Positions 40,766 to 48,025 of a stretch of 64,000 nt of DNA are shown here, one piece after another. Position 1 is the first letter of the stretch; every line of letters starts with the position of its first letter. Origin of the DNA: Singulisphaera sp. GP187. GTDB taxonomy: Bacteria > Planctomycetota > Phycisphaerae > Phycisphaerales > SM1A02. Made by a program: the position numbers and the translations under genes. The notes under the pieces were generated by a model. It did not search any database. It was given only the letters and a program-made list of their open reading frames with translations, and had not been told where the DNA came from. The stretch is from positions 1 to 64,000 of the forward strand of contig CAMBXO010000002.1 in NCBI GenBank assembly GCA_945871915.1. Reading direction: 5' to 3'.

Positions 40766-41827
40766 CTAGCGGAGGCGTCTGGAATCTCCGACTCGTAAGG
40801 CCGACTTGAGAGCGGTAGCGAACGCATCTGCCCCCTGCAGAAACGCCAATTCGATCATCACGCACGCGATTGGCAAAGATTCCTTGGGCATGCGATCCTG
40901 AATTTTGACCCAGTCTTTCATCGTGCACACCACCGCTTCGCAGCCGTGTGATCTGGCTTGGTGCATGAGCGAAGCAATGAGCGATGGCGAATAGGACTGG
41001 TGATCACGCAAACGCGGGGCGTGGCAAACCACTGCACCCGATTCACGCAACTGCTTTTGAAAGGCTTCAGGATTTCCAATGCCCGCCCACATGGCCACAC
41101 GCTTTCCGCGAAGCCATGCCACAGGTTCTGATGTATCAACGCCCTGGCTGTGTAGGCGAACGCCGCTCCATCGATGCTTGGTCCATGCGCACGGCGGGGC
41201 TCCGTGCAGCCTTTGAATGTCATTCGAGAGTTGCTCGTCAACATGTTCTGCCCGAGTGACCACCACCGCGCCGGCTCGCGCGAGCGATGTTGCCGGCTCG
41301 CGCAGCCATCCCATGGGAAGGAGCGCATCGTGCAAAGAAGGCCTTGAAGCATCCACAAGCACCACATCCAAGTCACGCGCCACATGGCGATGCTGAAATC
41401 CATCATCGAAAACGATCGCATCAATTTCGGCGTGTTCATGGAGCAGCCGTTCAATCACCTCGCGACGATTGGGGCCAACACCCACCGTGACATCCGGCAG
41501 CACTTCACGATGTTCCAACACTTCATCCGACCGCTCGCCGCCGTGATGACCTCGCAACACAATGGCTGGCGTACGCCCTGCATCTCTGAGCGACTGGCAG
41601 ATCCATCGCACCATCGGCGACTTGCCAGTTCCTCCCGCCGTCAAGTTGCCAACCGAGATCACCGGCACTGGAGCCGCCCAACCGGTCACTCGATTGAGTC
41701 GAGCATTCCGAATCGCCACCACACTTCTGTAAAGAATCGAGGCGGGCCATGCAAGCGGCGCAGCCCATCGCGGTACTGGAGAATTCAATGGGGCCACTCC
41801 GCCATGGCTGTCTTCACATGCTTCCAT
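40766..41827 (-). CDS. lpxK: Tetraacyldisaccharide 4'-kinase
   Basis: LpxK phosphorylates the 4' position of the lipid A disaccharide at the inner membrane. The 353 residues hold the Walker A GNLTAGGTGKSP, the IVLRGHHGG segment, the DDGFQHRHVARDLDVVLVDA motif with the catalytic Asp-Asp, and the LPMGWLREP motif. An N-terminal hydrophobic segment (WAAPLAWPASILYRSV) fits its membrane association. The start is uncertain: the ATG at 41827 overlaps maf by 43 bp, while a GTG at 41797 overlaps by 13 bp. The gene ends 10 bp before hldE. Together with the neighbouring genes it indicates lipid A production. Confidence 0.93.
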   Translation of the reverse strand: MEACEDSHGGVAPLNSPVPRWAAPLAWPASILYRSVVAIRNARLNRVTGWAAPVPVISVGNLTAGGTGKSPMVRWICQSLRDAGRTPAIVLRGHHGGERSDEVLEHREVLPDVTVGVGPNRREVIERLLHEHAEIDAIVFDDGFQHRHVARDLDVVLVDASRPSLHDALLPMGWLREPATSLARAGAVVVTRAEHVDEQLSNDIQRLHGAPPCAWTKHRWSGVRLHSQGVDTSEPVAWLRGKRVAMWAGIGNPEAFQKQLRESGAVVCHAPRLRDHQSYSPSLIASLMHQARSHGCEAVVCTMKDWVKIQDRMPKESLPIACVMIELAFLQGADAFATALKSALRVGDSRRLR

Positions 41828-42375
41828 GAAAGACCGCCCACCGTGTCGGGGTCTCCGTCGCAATGCACAATCCATCCGGCTCTCCGCCGTTCTTCAAGGT
41901 CGTAACCGCCAGCCTTTCCAAACCAGATTTCACTTTTTACATACTCGCTCAACGACTTCTCATCGACTGGCTCAAGACGAACCGTTGCATGATCGGCCCA
42001 TGTTCGAAGCACACCCCGTCGAATCAACGCTACTCCGGTGACAACAGTGTGGTGACCATCCATCATCTGCATCAGAATGCGACGTGCCTCATCTGGAGTC
42101 TCGGCTTTGCCAACGCATTCACCCTGGGAATGACAAATGGTGTCCGCCGCCAGAACAAAGGCGTTCTCGCAGAGAGCCGGATGGTTCGCCGCCACACACC
42201 GAGCCTTGGCAGTCGCCATCTCAATTGCAATTTTTTGCGGATCACCCTGCGGTGGTGTGGCCGGGTCGTCCATCGCAGCTTCAACGGATTGAAACGCAAC
42301 CCCCTCGCGGCGCAGAATCTCCATGCGACGAAGAGATCGGCTTGCAAGAACAATGGGGATGGTCGAACTCACCAT
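41785..42375 (-). CDS. maf: Maf-family nucleotide pyrophosphatase
   Basis: Maf proteins hydrolyse non-canonical or excess nucleotides (dTTP, UTP, pseudo-UTP or modified nucleotides) to monophosphates. The 196-residue protein has the N-terminal LASRSLRRMEILRREG motif that binds phosphate, the LAADTIC metal motif, the TPDEARRILMQMMDGHHTVVTGVAL segment and KAGGYDLEER. The last departs from the usual KAGAYGIQ pattern. The first residues overlap the heptosyltransferase gene by 7 bp and the end overlaps lpxK. The substrate subtype (YhdE or YceF) cannot be set from these motifs alone. Confidence 0.9.
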   Translation of the reverse strand: MVSSTIPIVLASRSLRRMEILRREGVAFQSVEAAMDDPATPPQGDPQKIAIEMATAKARCVAANHPALCENAFVLAADTICHSQGECVGKAETPDEARRILMQMMDGHHTVVTGVALIRRGVLRTWADHATVRLEPVDEKSLSEYVKSEIWFGKAGGYDLEERRRAGWIVHCDGDPDTVGGLSWKHVKTAMAEWPH

Positions 42376-43406
42376 CGATGGCCCCGCTCAAGTTCTTGAT
42401 CCACTTTTCGCTCGACGGCTTCCACGGAAACAAGTTCCATGCGCTGAACCAACCGATCATCTCGATAGGCGTGCGGATCACTCGGTGCAACACCCGGTGG
42501 TGCAACCACGCTTTCGCTCCGCCGATATGGGCCGACCGCTGCCGGATCCGTGGCACCATAAATTCCCACCAGCGCCCGACCCAACCCGGCCGCTGCATGA
42601 ACCGCCGCCGAATCATTTGCAACAACAATGCTGGCGCCTTGTATCGCTGCAAGCCACTGGCCAACCGAAATCACTCCGCACAAATCCGTCGCCCCATCGC
42701 GAGGCATGGCGTTTCGAATCTGTTCGCTTTCACCCGGCGCTCCCACCATGACCACCTGCATACCTCGAGCCATCAAGCGTTCTGCCAGCACTTTCCATCG
42801 TTCGGCCGGCCATCGCTTGGACTTCCATCGACTGCTCGGCGCTAGCACGGCATAAGGCTCTTGCCGAGGCAATGCATTCCGACGCACGTGCCATGCTGCC
42901 ACTGCATCCGACGGAACTTCAATCTTGGCATCACGGATCGGAGGCACTCCTGCATCCTCTAAGAGTGCCAACATGATTTCTGTTGCATCCGGACCACCGC
43001 GTCGCCGATACCGCTCATTGGCACCAAGCCATGCAAACTCTGGCGCAGCCTTCCAACCCACACGCCGCTGTGCATGTGTTGAATGAAGAATCCAGCCACT
43101 TCGAAAGAGACCTTGCAAGTCCACCGCAAGTGAATACTTGTTGGAGCGAATCTTCTGACCAAACCCCAAAGCCTCTTGCATGACTCGAAAGTTCCACCAT
43201 TTCCGCCATCGATTCCGCGGAAAAGCCACGGCTTGTGCTACATCTGGGTGGCCTCGAACCACATCCACGAACTCCTCCTGAACCACCCAATCAATCGCTG
43301 ATTCCGGGAAAGCCCCCCGTAGGCTCGCAAGAACAGGCATGGAGCGACAAATGTCGCCCAATGCACTTGGCTTGATCAAAAGGATGCGACCAGAGGTCCG
43401 TGCCAT
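42369..43406 (-). CDS. Glycosyltransferase family 9, lipopolysaccharide heptosyltransferase-like
   Basis: A 345-residue GT9 enzyme that would add heptose from ADP-heptose to the LPS inner core on the cytoplasmic face of the inner membrane. The N-terminus ILLIKPSALGDICRSMPVLASL is the GT9 hallmark for the acceptor site. The ADP-heptose site includes LAPSSRWKSKRWPAERW, VMVGAPGESEQ, NDSAAVHAAAGLGRALVGIYGATDP and the closing GPYR. The ATG at 43406 gives the expected start just before the first beta-strand. It leads the maf-lpxK-hldE run and is divergent from a protein kinase gene, with only 51 bp between the starts. Confidence 0.9.
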   Translation of the reverse strand: MARTSGRILLIKPSALGDICRSMPVLASLRGAFPESAIDWVVQEEFVDVVRGHPDVAQAVAFPRNRWRKWWNFRVMQEALGFGQKIRSNKYSLAVDLQGLFRSGWILHSTHAQRRVGWKAAPEFAWLGANERYRRRGGPDATEIMLALLEDAGVPPIRDAKIEVPSDAVAAWHVRRNALPRQEPYAVLAPSSRWKSKRWPAERWKVLAERLMARGMQVVMVGAPGESEQIRNAMPRDGATDLCGVISVGQWLAAIQGASIVVANDSAAVHAAAGLGRALVGIYGATDPAAVGPYRRSESVVAPPGVAPSDPHAYRDDRLVQRMELVSVEAVERKVDQELERGHRW

Positions 43407-43418
43407 GCGAACACTCAA

Positions 43419-43426
43419 GGTATAGT
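43419..43426. promoter_or_regulatory. Overlapping divergent -10 boxes between heptosyltransferase and kinase genes
   Basis: GGTATAGT contains TATAGT on the plus strand (43421-43426), about 30 nt before the kinase TTG start, and TATACC on the minus strand (43424-43419), 12 nt before the heptosyltransferase ATG at 43406. As at 18875-18882, one short element could serve two opposite promoters. Neither has a strong -35 hexamer. Confidence 0.4.
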
Positions 43427-43457
43427 CCCCTCCCTTTCCGCGCGGATTCTCCATCCT

Positions 43458-44744
43458 TTGACTGAAACACGCCCTCCATCTACAGAATCATTCCAAAACC
43501 CAGGCAGTTCTGCCGCCGGGGATAGCGCTGCAGGTCGATCCGGCGGCGACACAGTGATGGGTCGAGTGGTGGTTGAGCGTGGCTGGGCCACCAAAGATGA
43601 GGTGGAGAAGTGCCGGGAAATTCAATCCCGTCTTCCAACCGGAACCAAATTGACCGATGTGATGGTCCAGAAGGAAGTGGTCACACGCCGGCAACTCTTG
43701 CGACTTCAACGAGAACTGGAAGCCGACCGGGGCCAAAGTGCGATCCCTGGCTACCAGATGATTCGCAAGCTTGGCGCGGGCGCCATGGCAACGGTTTTTC
43801 TGGCCAAGCAGATTTCACTCGATCGCCTTGTTGCGATCAAAATTTTGCCCAGAAAATTTAGCGGCGACGCCAAGTTCATTGAGCGGTTTTACAAAGAGGG
43901 GCGAGCCGCCGCCAAACTCAATGACCAACACATTGTTGGCGCTCTCGATGTGGGACAGGCAGGCGAGCACCACTACTTCGTCATGGAGTATGTCGACGGC
44001 GACACCGTGCACGACCGAATCCTTCAGACTCGCCGGATTCAAGAAGCCGAAGCGTTGCGATTGGTGCGCCAAGTTGCCCTGGCTCTGAAGCACGCCCATG
44101 AAAAGGGTTTCATTCACCGCGACATCAAACCCAAGAACATCATGATCTCCAAGGCCGGCATTGCCAAACTTGCTGACCTTGGGCTTGCTCGAGCAATGAG
44201 TGACCGAGAGGCGGCCGAAAGCGAAGCTGGAAAAGCCTTTGGAACGCCCTATTACATCAGTCCGGAACAAGCCAAGGGTGCAGTGGAAATTACGCCGGCA
44301 GCGGACATCTACGGACTCGGCGCCACATTCTTTCACATGGTGACTGGCCGCGTTCCGTTTGAGGGCAAGAATCCAACCGAAGTGATGCAGCGACACTTAA
44401 AGGATCCACTCACGCCGCCGGATCACCTTGTGCCGGAACTCTCGCAGGGCACCGCCATGATCGTTGAGATGATGCTTGCCAAGGATGCTCGCGATCGATA
44501 TCAGAATGCTTCACAGTTGCTTGAAGATCTCGACGCTGTCATCGCGTCACGACAGCCAGTGCATGCGCGTCCATCGAATGCCTTTGTCTCATCACTTGGC
44601 GAAAGTGCACCGCCTGATCCAGACGCGCCAGTTCCGGTCCTGCCAGGCACCAGTCACGGATTGCCGTGGGGATGGATCGCATTCATTGCGCTTCTGGTGG
44701 GAGTCATACTGCAGAAGTTTCTCAACATCCGCATCTTCATGTAA
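43458..44744 (+). CDS. Serine/threonine protein kinase with N-terminal GspE_N-like domain and C-terminal membrane anchor
   Basis: A 428-residue kinase. Residues 34-92 (VMGRVVVERGWATKDEVEKC and then KLTDVMVQKEVVTRRQLLRL) form a double helical repeat like the N-terminal domain of type II secretion ATPases. The kinase domain (about 97-365) has the glycine loop LGAGAMATVFLA, VAIKILP, catalytic FIHRDIKPKNIMIS, metal-binding LADLGLARA (DLG in place of DFG) and GTPYYISPEQAKG. A single helix near 405-424 anchors the C-terminus, leaving almost nothing outside, so the sensor part is inside the cell. The start at 43458 is a TTG; an ATG at 43557 would remove 33 polar residues but keep every domain. Confidence 0.9.
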   Translation: MTETRPPSTESFQNPGSSAAGDSAAGRSGGDTVMGRVVVERGWATKDEVEKCREIQSRLPTGTKLTDVMVQKEVVTRRQLLRLQRELEADRGQSAIPGYQMIRKLGAGAMATVFLAKQISLDRLVAIKILPRKFSGDAKFIERFYKEGRAAAKLNDQHIVGALDVGQAGEHHYFVMEYVDGDTVHDRILQTRRIQEAEALRLVRQVALALKHAHEKGFIHRDIKPKNIMISKAGIAKLADLGLARAMSDREAAESEAGKAFGTPYYISPEQAKGAVEITPAADIYGLGATFFHMVTGRVPFEGKNPTEVMQRHLKDPLTPPDHLVPELSQGTAMIVEMMLAKDARDRYQNASQLLEDLDAVIASRQPVHARPSNAFVSSLGESAPPDPDAPVPVLPGTSHGLPWGWIAFIALLVGVILQKFLNIRIFM

Positions 44745-44764
44745 CGCAACGACCGCGCGACCAC

Positions 44765-45229
44765 TCACACAACTTCGGCGAGCAATTCCACTTCGACGCA
44801 TGCGCCAAGTGGCAGGGCGATGCTGCCCACCGCTGCACGGGCGTGCCGCCCCGCTTCCCCAAAAACCTGTTGCAACAATTCACTTGCACCATTGGCAACT
44901 TTGGGCTGATCGACAAACCCTGCGTCGCTGCACACAAACACTCCAACACGCACGATTTTGCGAACTCGGTCAAGGCCCCCAGCCGCGTCGGCCAGCACTG
45001 CCATCCCATTCAGGGCCGCTTGGCGTGCCGCCCCCGCCGCAATCTCAAGCGTCACCTGGCTAGGTACCGGACCCTTGGCCAACATGACCCCGTCCTTCAT
45101 AGGTAGTTGTCCGCTGACAAAAACCAAGGCTCCTGTCCTAGAAAATGGCACATATGAAGCGACAGGCTTCGGAGCGGGTGGAAGAACGAGCCCAAGAGCG
45201 GCCAAACGGGAGGTGGGAGTTTCTTGCAT
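44765..45229 (-). CDS. RidA (YjgF/YER057c/UK114) family protein
   Basis: A 154-residue member of the RidA superfamily, related to the enamine/imine deaminases that clear reactive 2-aminoacrylate. It carries VSGQLPMKDG, a family hallmark, and the AAGAARQAALNGMAVLADAAG helix with LDRVRKIVRVGVFVCSDAGF. The C-terminus (VGSIALPLGACVEVELLAEV) lacks the strict RidA Arg in the position expected for deaminases of the archetype, so it may belong to one of the Rid2-Rid7 side groups. The ATG at 45229 gives a compact domain; a longer frame starts at 45313. It converges on the kinase gene with 20 bp between stops. Confidence 0.85.
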   Translation of the reverse strand: MQETPTSRLAALGLVLPPAPKPVASYVPFSRTGALVFVSGQLPMKDGVMLAKGPVPSQVTLEIAAGAARQAALNGMAVLADAAGGLDRVRKIVRVGVFVCSDAGFVDQPKVANGASELLQQVFGEAGRHARAAVGSIALPLGACVEVELLAEVV

Positions 45230-45781
45230 CCGGGCATCTTGCCGGAACCGAGCCGGAACCGCTACCGAAGGGAAATGTGCCGATGGTTCATTTTTGACTG
45301 ATTGGCTATTCACTCTCGGCTAGCTCTTTGCTAAAGTTACGCAAGTTTTACTGGTCGCTTCAGGTCATTTCGACGGGTTCAACCCGACACCATGCCCTGA
45401 TTTGCCGGAATCCCCGGCAGTTTATTCGCCTGACGCGACCGACAATTTCGGATTTGAATGCAGGCTGGCGCTGCTTCAAAATCGTGAGCAAGGTGACTCT
45501 TGACCCGATTGCGGGCGAGAGTTTCTGGAACGGTCGTGATCCGAATATGGGATCTCCAATCCAAATTTGACCTTTCGCAACGGCATTACTTGGTGGCCTT
45601 ACTTGAATTGAGCCAATTGCCTCTCCGAACGGTTCGGAAGGCGCGTATTTCCCTCGCATGGCGAGCGAGGATTCCAGATCGATGGGAACCTGCACACGTG
45701 CAGATCCCACGATCGACTCCTACTCGGTCCTCGCACAGACCGATGCACCTCATTTGGGACTGTGTCCCTGAGATTCAACCC
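45230..45781. other. Intergenic region (552 bp) with several small inverted repeats
   Basis: Between the RidA gene and the first tandem pseudopilin lies a gap that holds no credible gene. It contains short perfect inverted repeats: CGGGTT/AACCCG at 45374-45386, TGCCGG/CCGGCA at 45403-45419 (loop AATCC), and CCGAAC/GTTCGG near 45625-45640. These suggest a structured leader for the pilin transcript or a small RNA. Open frames on both strands here lack protein-like composition. Confidence 0.45.
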
Positions 45782-46834
45782 ATGCGAACGAAACGCGGAT
45801 TCACCCTCATTGAATTGCTGGTCGTGATTGCCATCATTGCTCTGTTGATCGGTCTCCTCTTGCCTGCCCTTTCAAAGGCACAGCAAAATGCCCGAGAAAC
45901 CAAGGATCGAGCCCAGATCAAGCAGATCCATCAGGGTGCCCTGACGGAAGCGAACAACGACAAGTCGGGTCGCCTGATCGACCCAGGGCTTGTTGATCGC
46001 ACCGGAAATGAACCTGGCGTTGGAACGGTTTCGCCCTCCTATCGCAACACTCGTTCGCTGTTCTCGCTGATGATTGCACGAAATCTCTTTAACCCTGATT
46101 TGTGCATCAGCCCTTCTGAGAACAACCCAGTGGTTGCCGAAATGGGTACGCGAGGAACCCCTGGATACGACTACACCAAGATCAATCCGATGGCGGACAG
46201 CTGGTGGGATTACAAGTTTGGCGACAGCGTTGATTCGCAATCCATTGGAACGACCACTGGTACTCGCAAACAGGGCGATGATCAAGGCACGACTCCGTCA
46301 CAGTTCTCCAGCACTTCGTACGCCCACTTGAATCTGTGGGGCCTTCGATTGGAAACAAGGTGGCGAAATTCTGCCGATGCGTCCGTTCCGCTCATGGGAA
46401 CCCGAGGCTTGCCATGGGAGTGCCGCAATAGCACCGCAACGGATTCGACCTTCTACAAAAATGCCTATCCGACCCAGATGATTGGGCCAAAGGATGTTTG
46501 GTACGGCAACATTTGCTATGCCGACAACCATGTTGAACTCGCCACATCGTTCAAGCCAGAAGGTTCAACTTTTGAATGCAAGAACCGCAGTGGTCAGGAT
46601 GACATGTTTCTTCCTGAGTATCAGGGTGGTGGTGCACCAAATGAGGCGACCGCAACCAACAAGTGCATGATGTCCCGTGCGTGCGGAGCGAATACCACTT
46701 CGGCTCAGCTTAAGTATTCGGCCGGCGATACTTGGATGGGAGTCTTTGCAAGCAAAGTGAGTTGCGCCGATCTGGGGGTTGCCACATGGGATCGAGCAAC
46801 GGACGGAACAGCTTTCAGCGGCTGCAAGTATTGA
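45782..46834 (+). CDS. Type IV pilin-like / type II secretion pseudopilin (tandem copy A)
   Basis: A 350-residue pseudopilin. The leader MRTKRG is followed by [24 protein letters not shown], the class III signal and helix; cleavage is expected after Gly6. The helix continues as [24 protein letters not shown], and the globular part carries [17 protein letters not shown] and later Cys pairs. The ATG at 45782 is chosen because it gives the normal short leader, although the frame is open back to 45500. The next gene encodes a paralog with the same domain layout and begins 57 bp after its stop. Confidence 0.88.
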   Translation: MRTKRGFTLIELLVVIAIIALLIGLLLPALSKAQQNARETKDRAQIKQIHQGALTEANNDKSGRLIDPGLVDRTGNEPGVGTVSPSYRNTRSLFSLMIARNLFNPDLCISPSENNPVVAEMGTRGTPGYDYTKINPMADSWWDYKFGDSVDSQSIGTTTGTRKQGDDQGTTPSQFSSTSYAHLNLWGLRLETRWRNSADASVPLMGTRGLPWECRNSTATDSTFYKNAYPTQMIGPKDVWYGNICYADNHVELATSFKPEGSTFECKNRSGQDDMFLPEYQGGGAPNEATATNKCMMSRACGANTTSAQLKYSAGDTWMGVFASKVSCADLGVATWDRATDGTAFSGCKY

Positions 46835-46891
46835 GCCATGATGCCTAATCACCACACTTCAACTTTCTCAATCGATAAGGATTCACACCAC

Positions 46892-47938
46892 ATGCTTTCA
46901 CACCACATCAAGAAGTCACGGACGGCTTTCACACTGATCGAACTGCTCGTCGTTATGGCGATCATCTCGCTGCTGCTTGGCATTCTTCTGCCTGCATTGA
47001 ACAACGCCCGCGCTAAGGCTCGCGAAGCCAAGGACGGTACACAAGTCAAGCAAGTGCATGGCGGCTTGGTTATTGCCTCAGCCGACAATCCATCCACCGG
47101 CGCCTACCCGCTGCCGAGTGAAATCAATCGCATCGGCACCATGGTTGGCCGAGGCATTGTGGATGAGTTCAAGAACGATCACGCAAGCCTGTTGGCAGCG
47201 TGCATCGCCAAGAACCTGCTCTCACCAGCTTTGTTGGTCAGTCCCTCCGAGGTCAGCGGTAAGGTGGCCATCTGTTCGAATTACGACATGACCAAGTATG
47301 ACCCCGCCAAGGATATTTTCTGGGACGGCGATGTCACGAACCCTTCGAGCGAAAAAATGAGCGACCCGCAAAATTTCACCACGGACTTGATGCTTCGCTG
47401 CAATACCAGTTATGCCTTTCTACCACTTGGAGGCAAGAAGCCAACTGCGAAGACTCAGAGCCGTCGCGAACTGCAGTGGAAGAACTCGGGTGATAGCCGA
47501 TTCCCTGTTGTTGGCAATCGCGGAGTCAAGGACGGCCTTGAGACACCCGAAGAGTATTCCGTGAGTCGAACACTTGAAATTCACGGTGGTCGCGCTTCAT
47601 GGGAAGGCCAGATGGCTTACAACGACAACCATGTCAATTTCGAACGGACCTTTTATCCGACAGGCATGACCTGCGTTCCAAAGGGCAAAGCCGTTCCACC
47701 AGGCGACACCGCATGTGGTGCCATTGCAGTCGTCGGCGTTGGACTTGACAACCTTTTCAAACGAGACGATGACGGCTCTCAAACTGCCGGAAACGATACT
47801 GATGCGTGGCTTTGTGTCGTCAATAAAGTGGATTGCTCTGGCAGCAATCTTCCTGGTAGCGCTGGCGTAACAACTACGTATAAGACCGGTGGTGGTGGTG
47901 GAACTACGACGACTTCGGGCAATGTGAACTACGACTGA
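46892..47938 (+). CDS. Type IV pilin-like / type II secretion pseudopilin (tandem copy B)
   Basis: A 348-residue pseudopilin from the ATG at 46892, preceded by ATAAGG at 46875-46880. The signal is an Ala/Phe variant, [28 protein letters not shown], in which Ala replaces the usual Gly before the cleavage site; prepilin peptidases normally need Gly, with Ala tolerated in some cases. The helix continues as NNARAKAREAKDGTQVKQVHGGLV, matching copy A. A motif MAYNDNHVNFERTFYPTG parallels [17 protein letters not shown] in copy A. A Gly/Thr-rich tail precedes the stop. The pair probably arose by duplication. Confidence 0.86.
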   Translation: MLSHHIKKSRTAFTLIELLVVMAIISLLLGILLPALNNARAKAREAKDGTQVKQVHGGLVIASADNPSTGAYPLPSEINRIGTMVGRGIVDEFKNDHASLLAACIAKNLLSPALLVSPSEVSGKVAICSNYDMTKYDPAKDIFWDGDVTNPSSEKMSDPQNFTTDLMLRCNTSYAFLPLGGKKPTAKTQSRRELQWKNSGDSRFPVVGNRGVKDGLETPEEYSVSRTLEIHGGRASWEGQMAYNDNHVNFERTFYPTGMTCVPKGKAVPPGDTACGAIAVVGVGLDNLFKRDDDGSQTAGNDTDAWLCVVNKVDCSGSNLPGSAGVTTTYKTGGGGGTTTTSGNVNYD

Positions 47939-47962
47939 ACAGATTATTGTGTGAATACAACG

Positions 47963-47992
47963 AAGGGCTGGCTCCCACGAGCCAGCCCTTTT
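47963..47992 (+). terminator. Rho-independent terminator
   Basis: An 11-bp perfect stem (AAGGGCTGGCT 47963-47973 with AGCCAGCCCTT 47980-47990) closes a 6-nt loop and runs into TTTTC. It lies 25 bp after the second pseudopilin gene and before the NfeD operon. Confidence 0.85.
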
Positions 47993-48025
47993 CAATTGGC
48001 AAACGGCCTCGAATAGACTCCATCG

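Noticed and set aside
45374-45391. A tRNA-like T-arm (GGGTTCAACCC) followed by CACCA
   Set aside because: No acceptor stem, D-arm or anticodon arm could be fitted, and the stem is only 6 bp with a 1-nt centre, so it is a simple inverted repeat.
45360-45710. A 116-codon minus-strand frame in the large intergenic region
   Set aside because: No ribosome site, no motif, and the same region has open frames on other strands; there is no support for coding.
45500-45781. An in-frame extension upstream of the first tandem pseudopilin
   Set aside because: Pseudopilins have short basic leaders; an added 94 residues rich in Arg and Leu before the leader would be abnormal.
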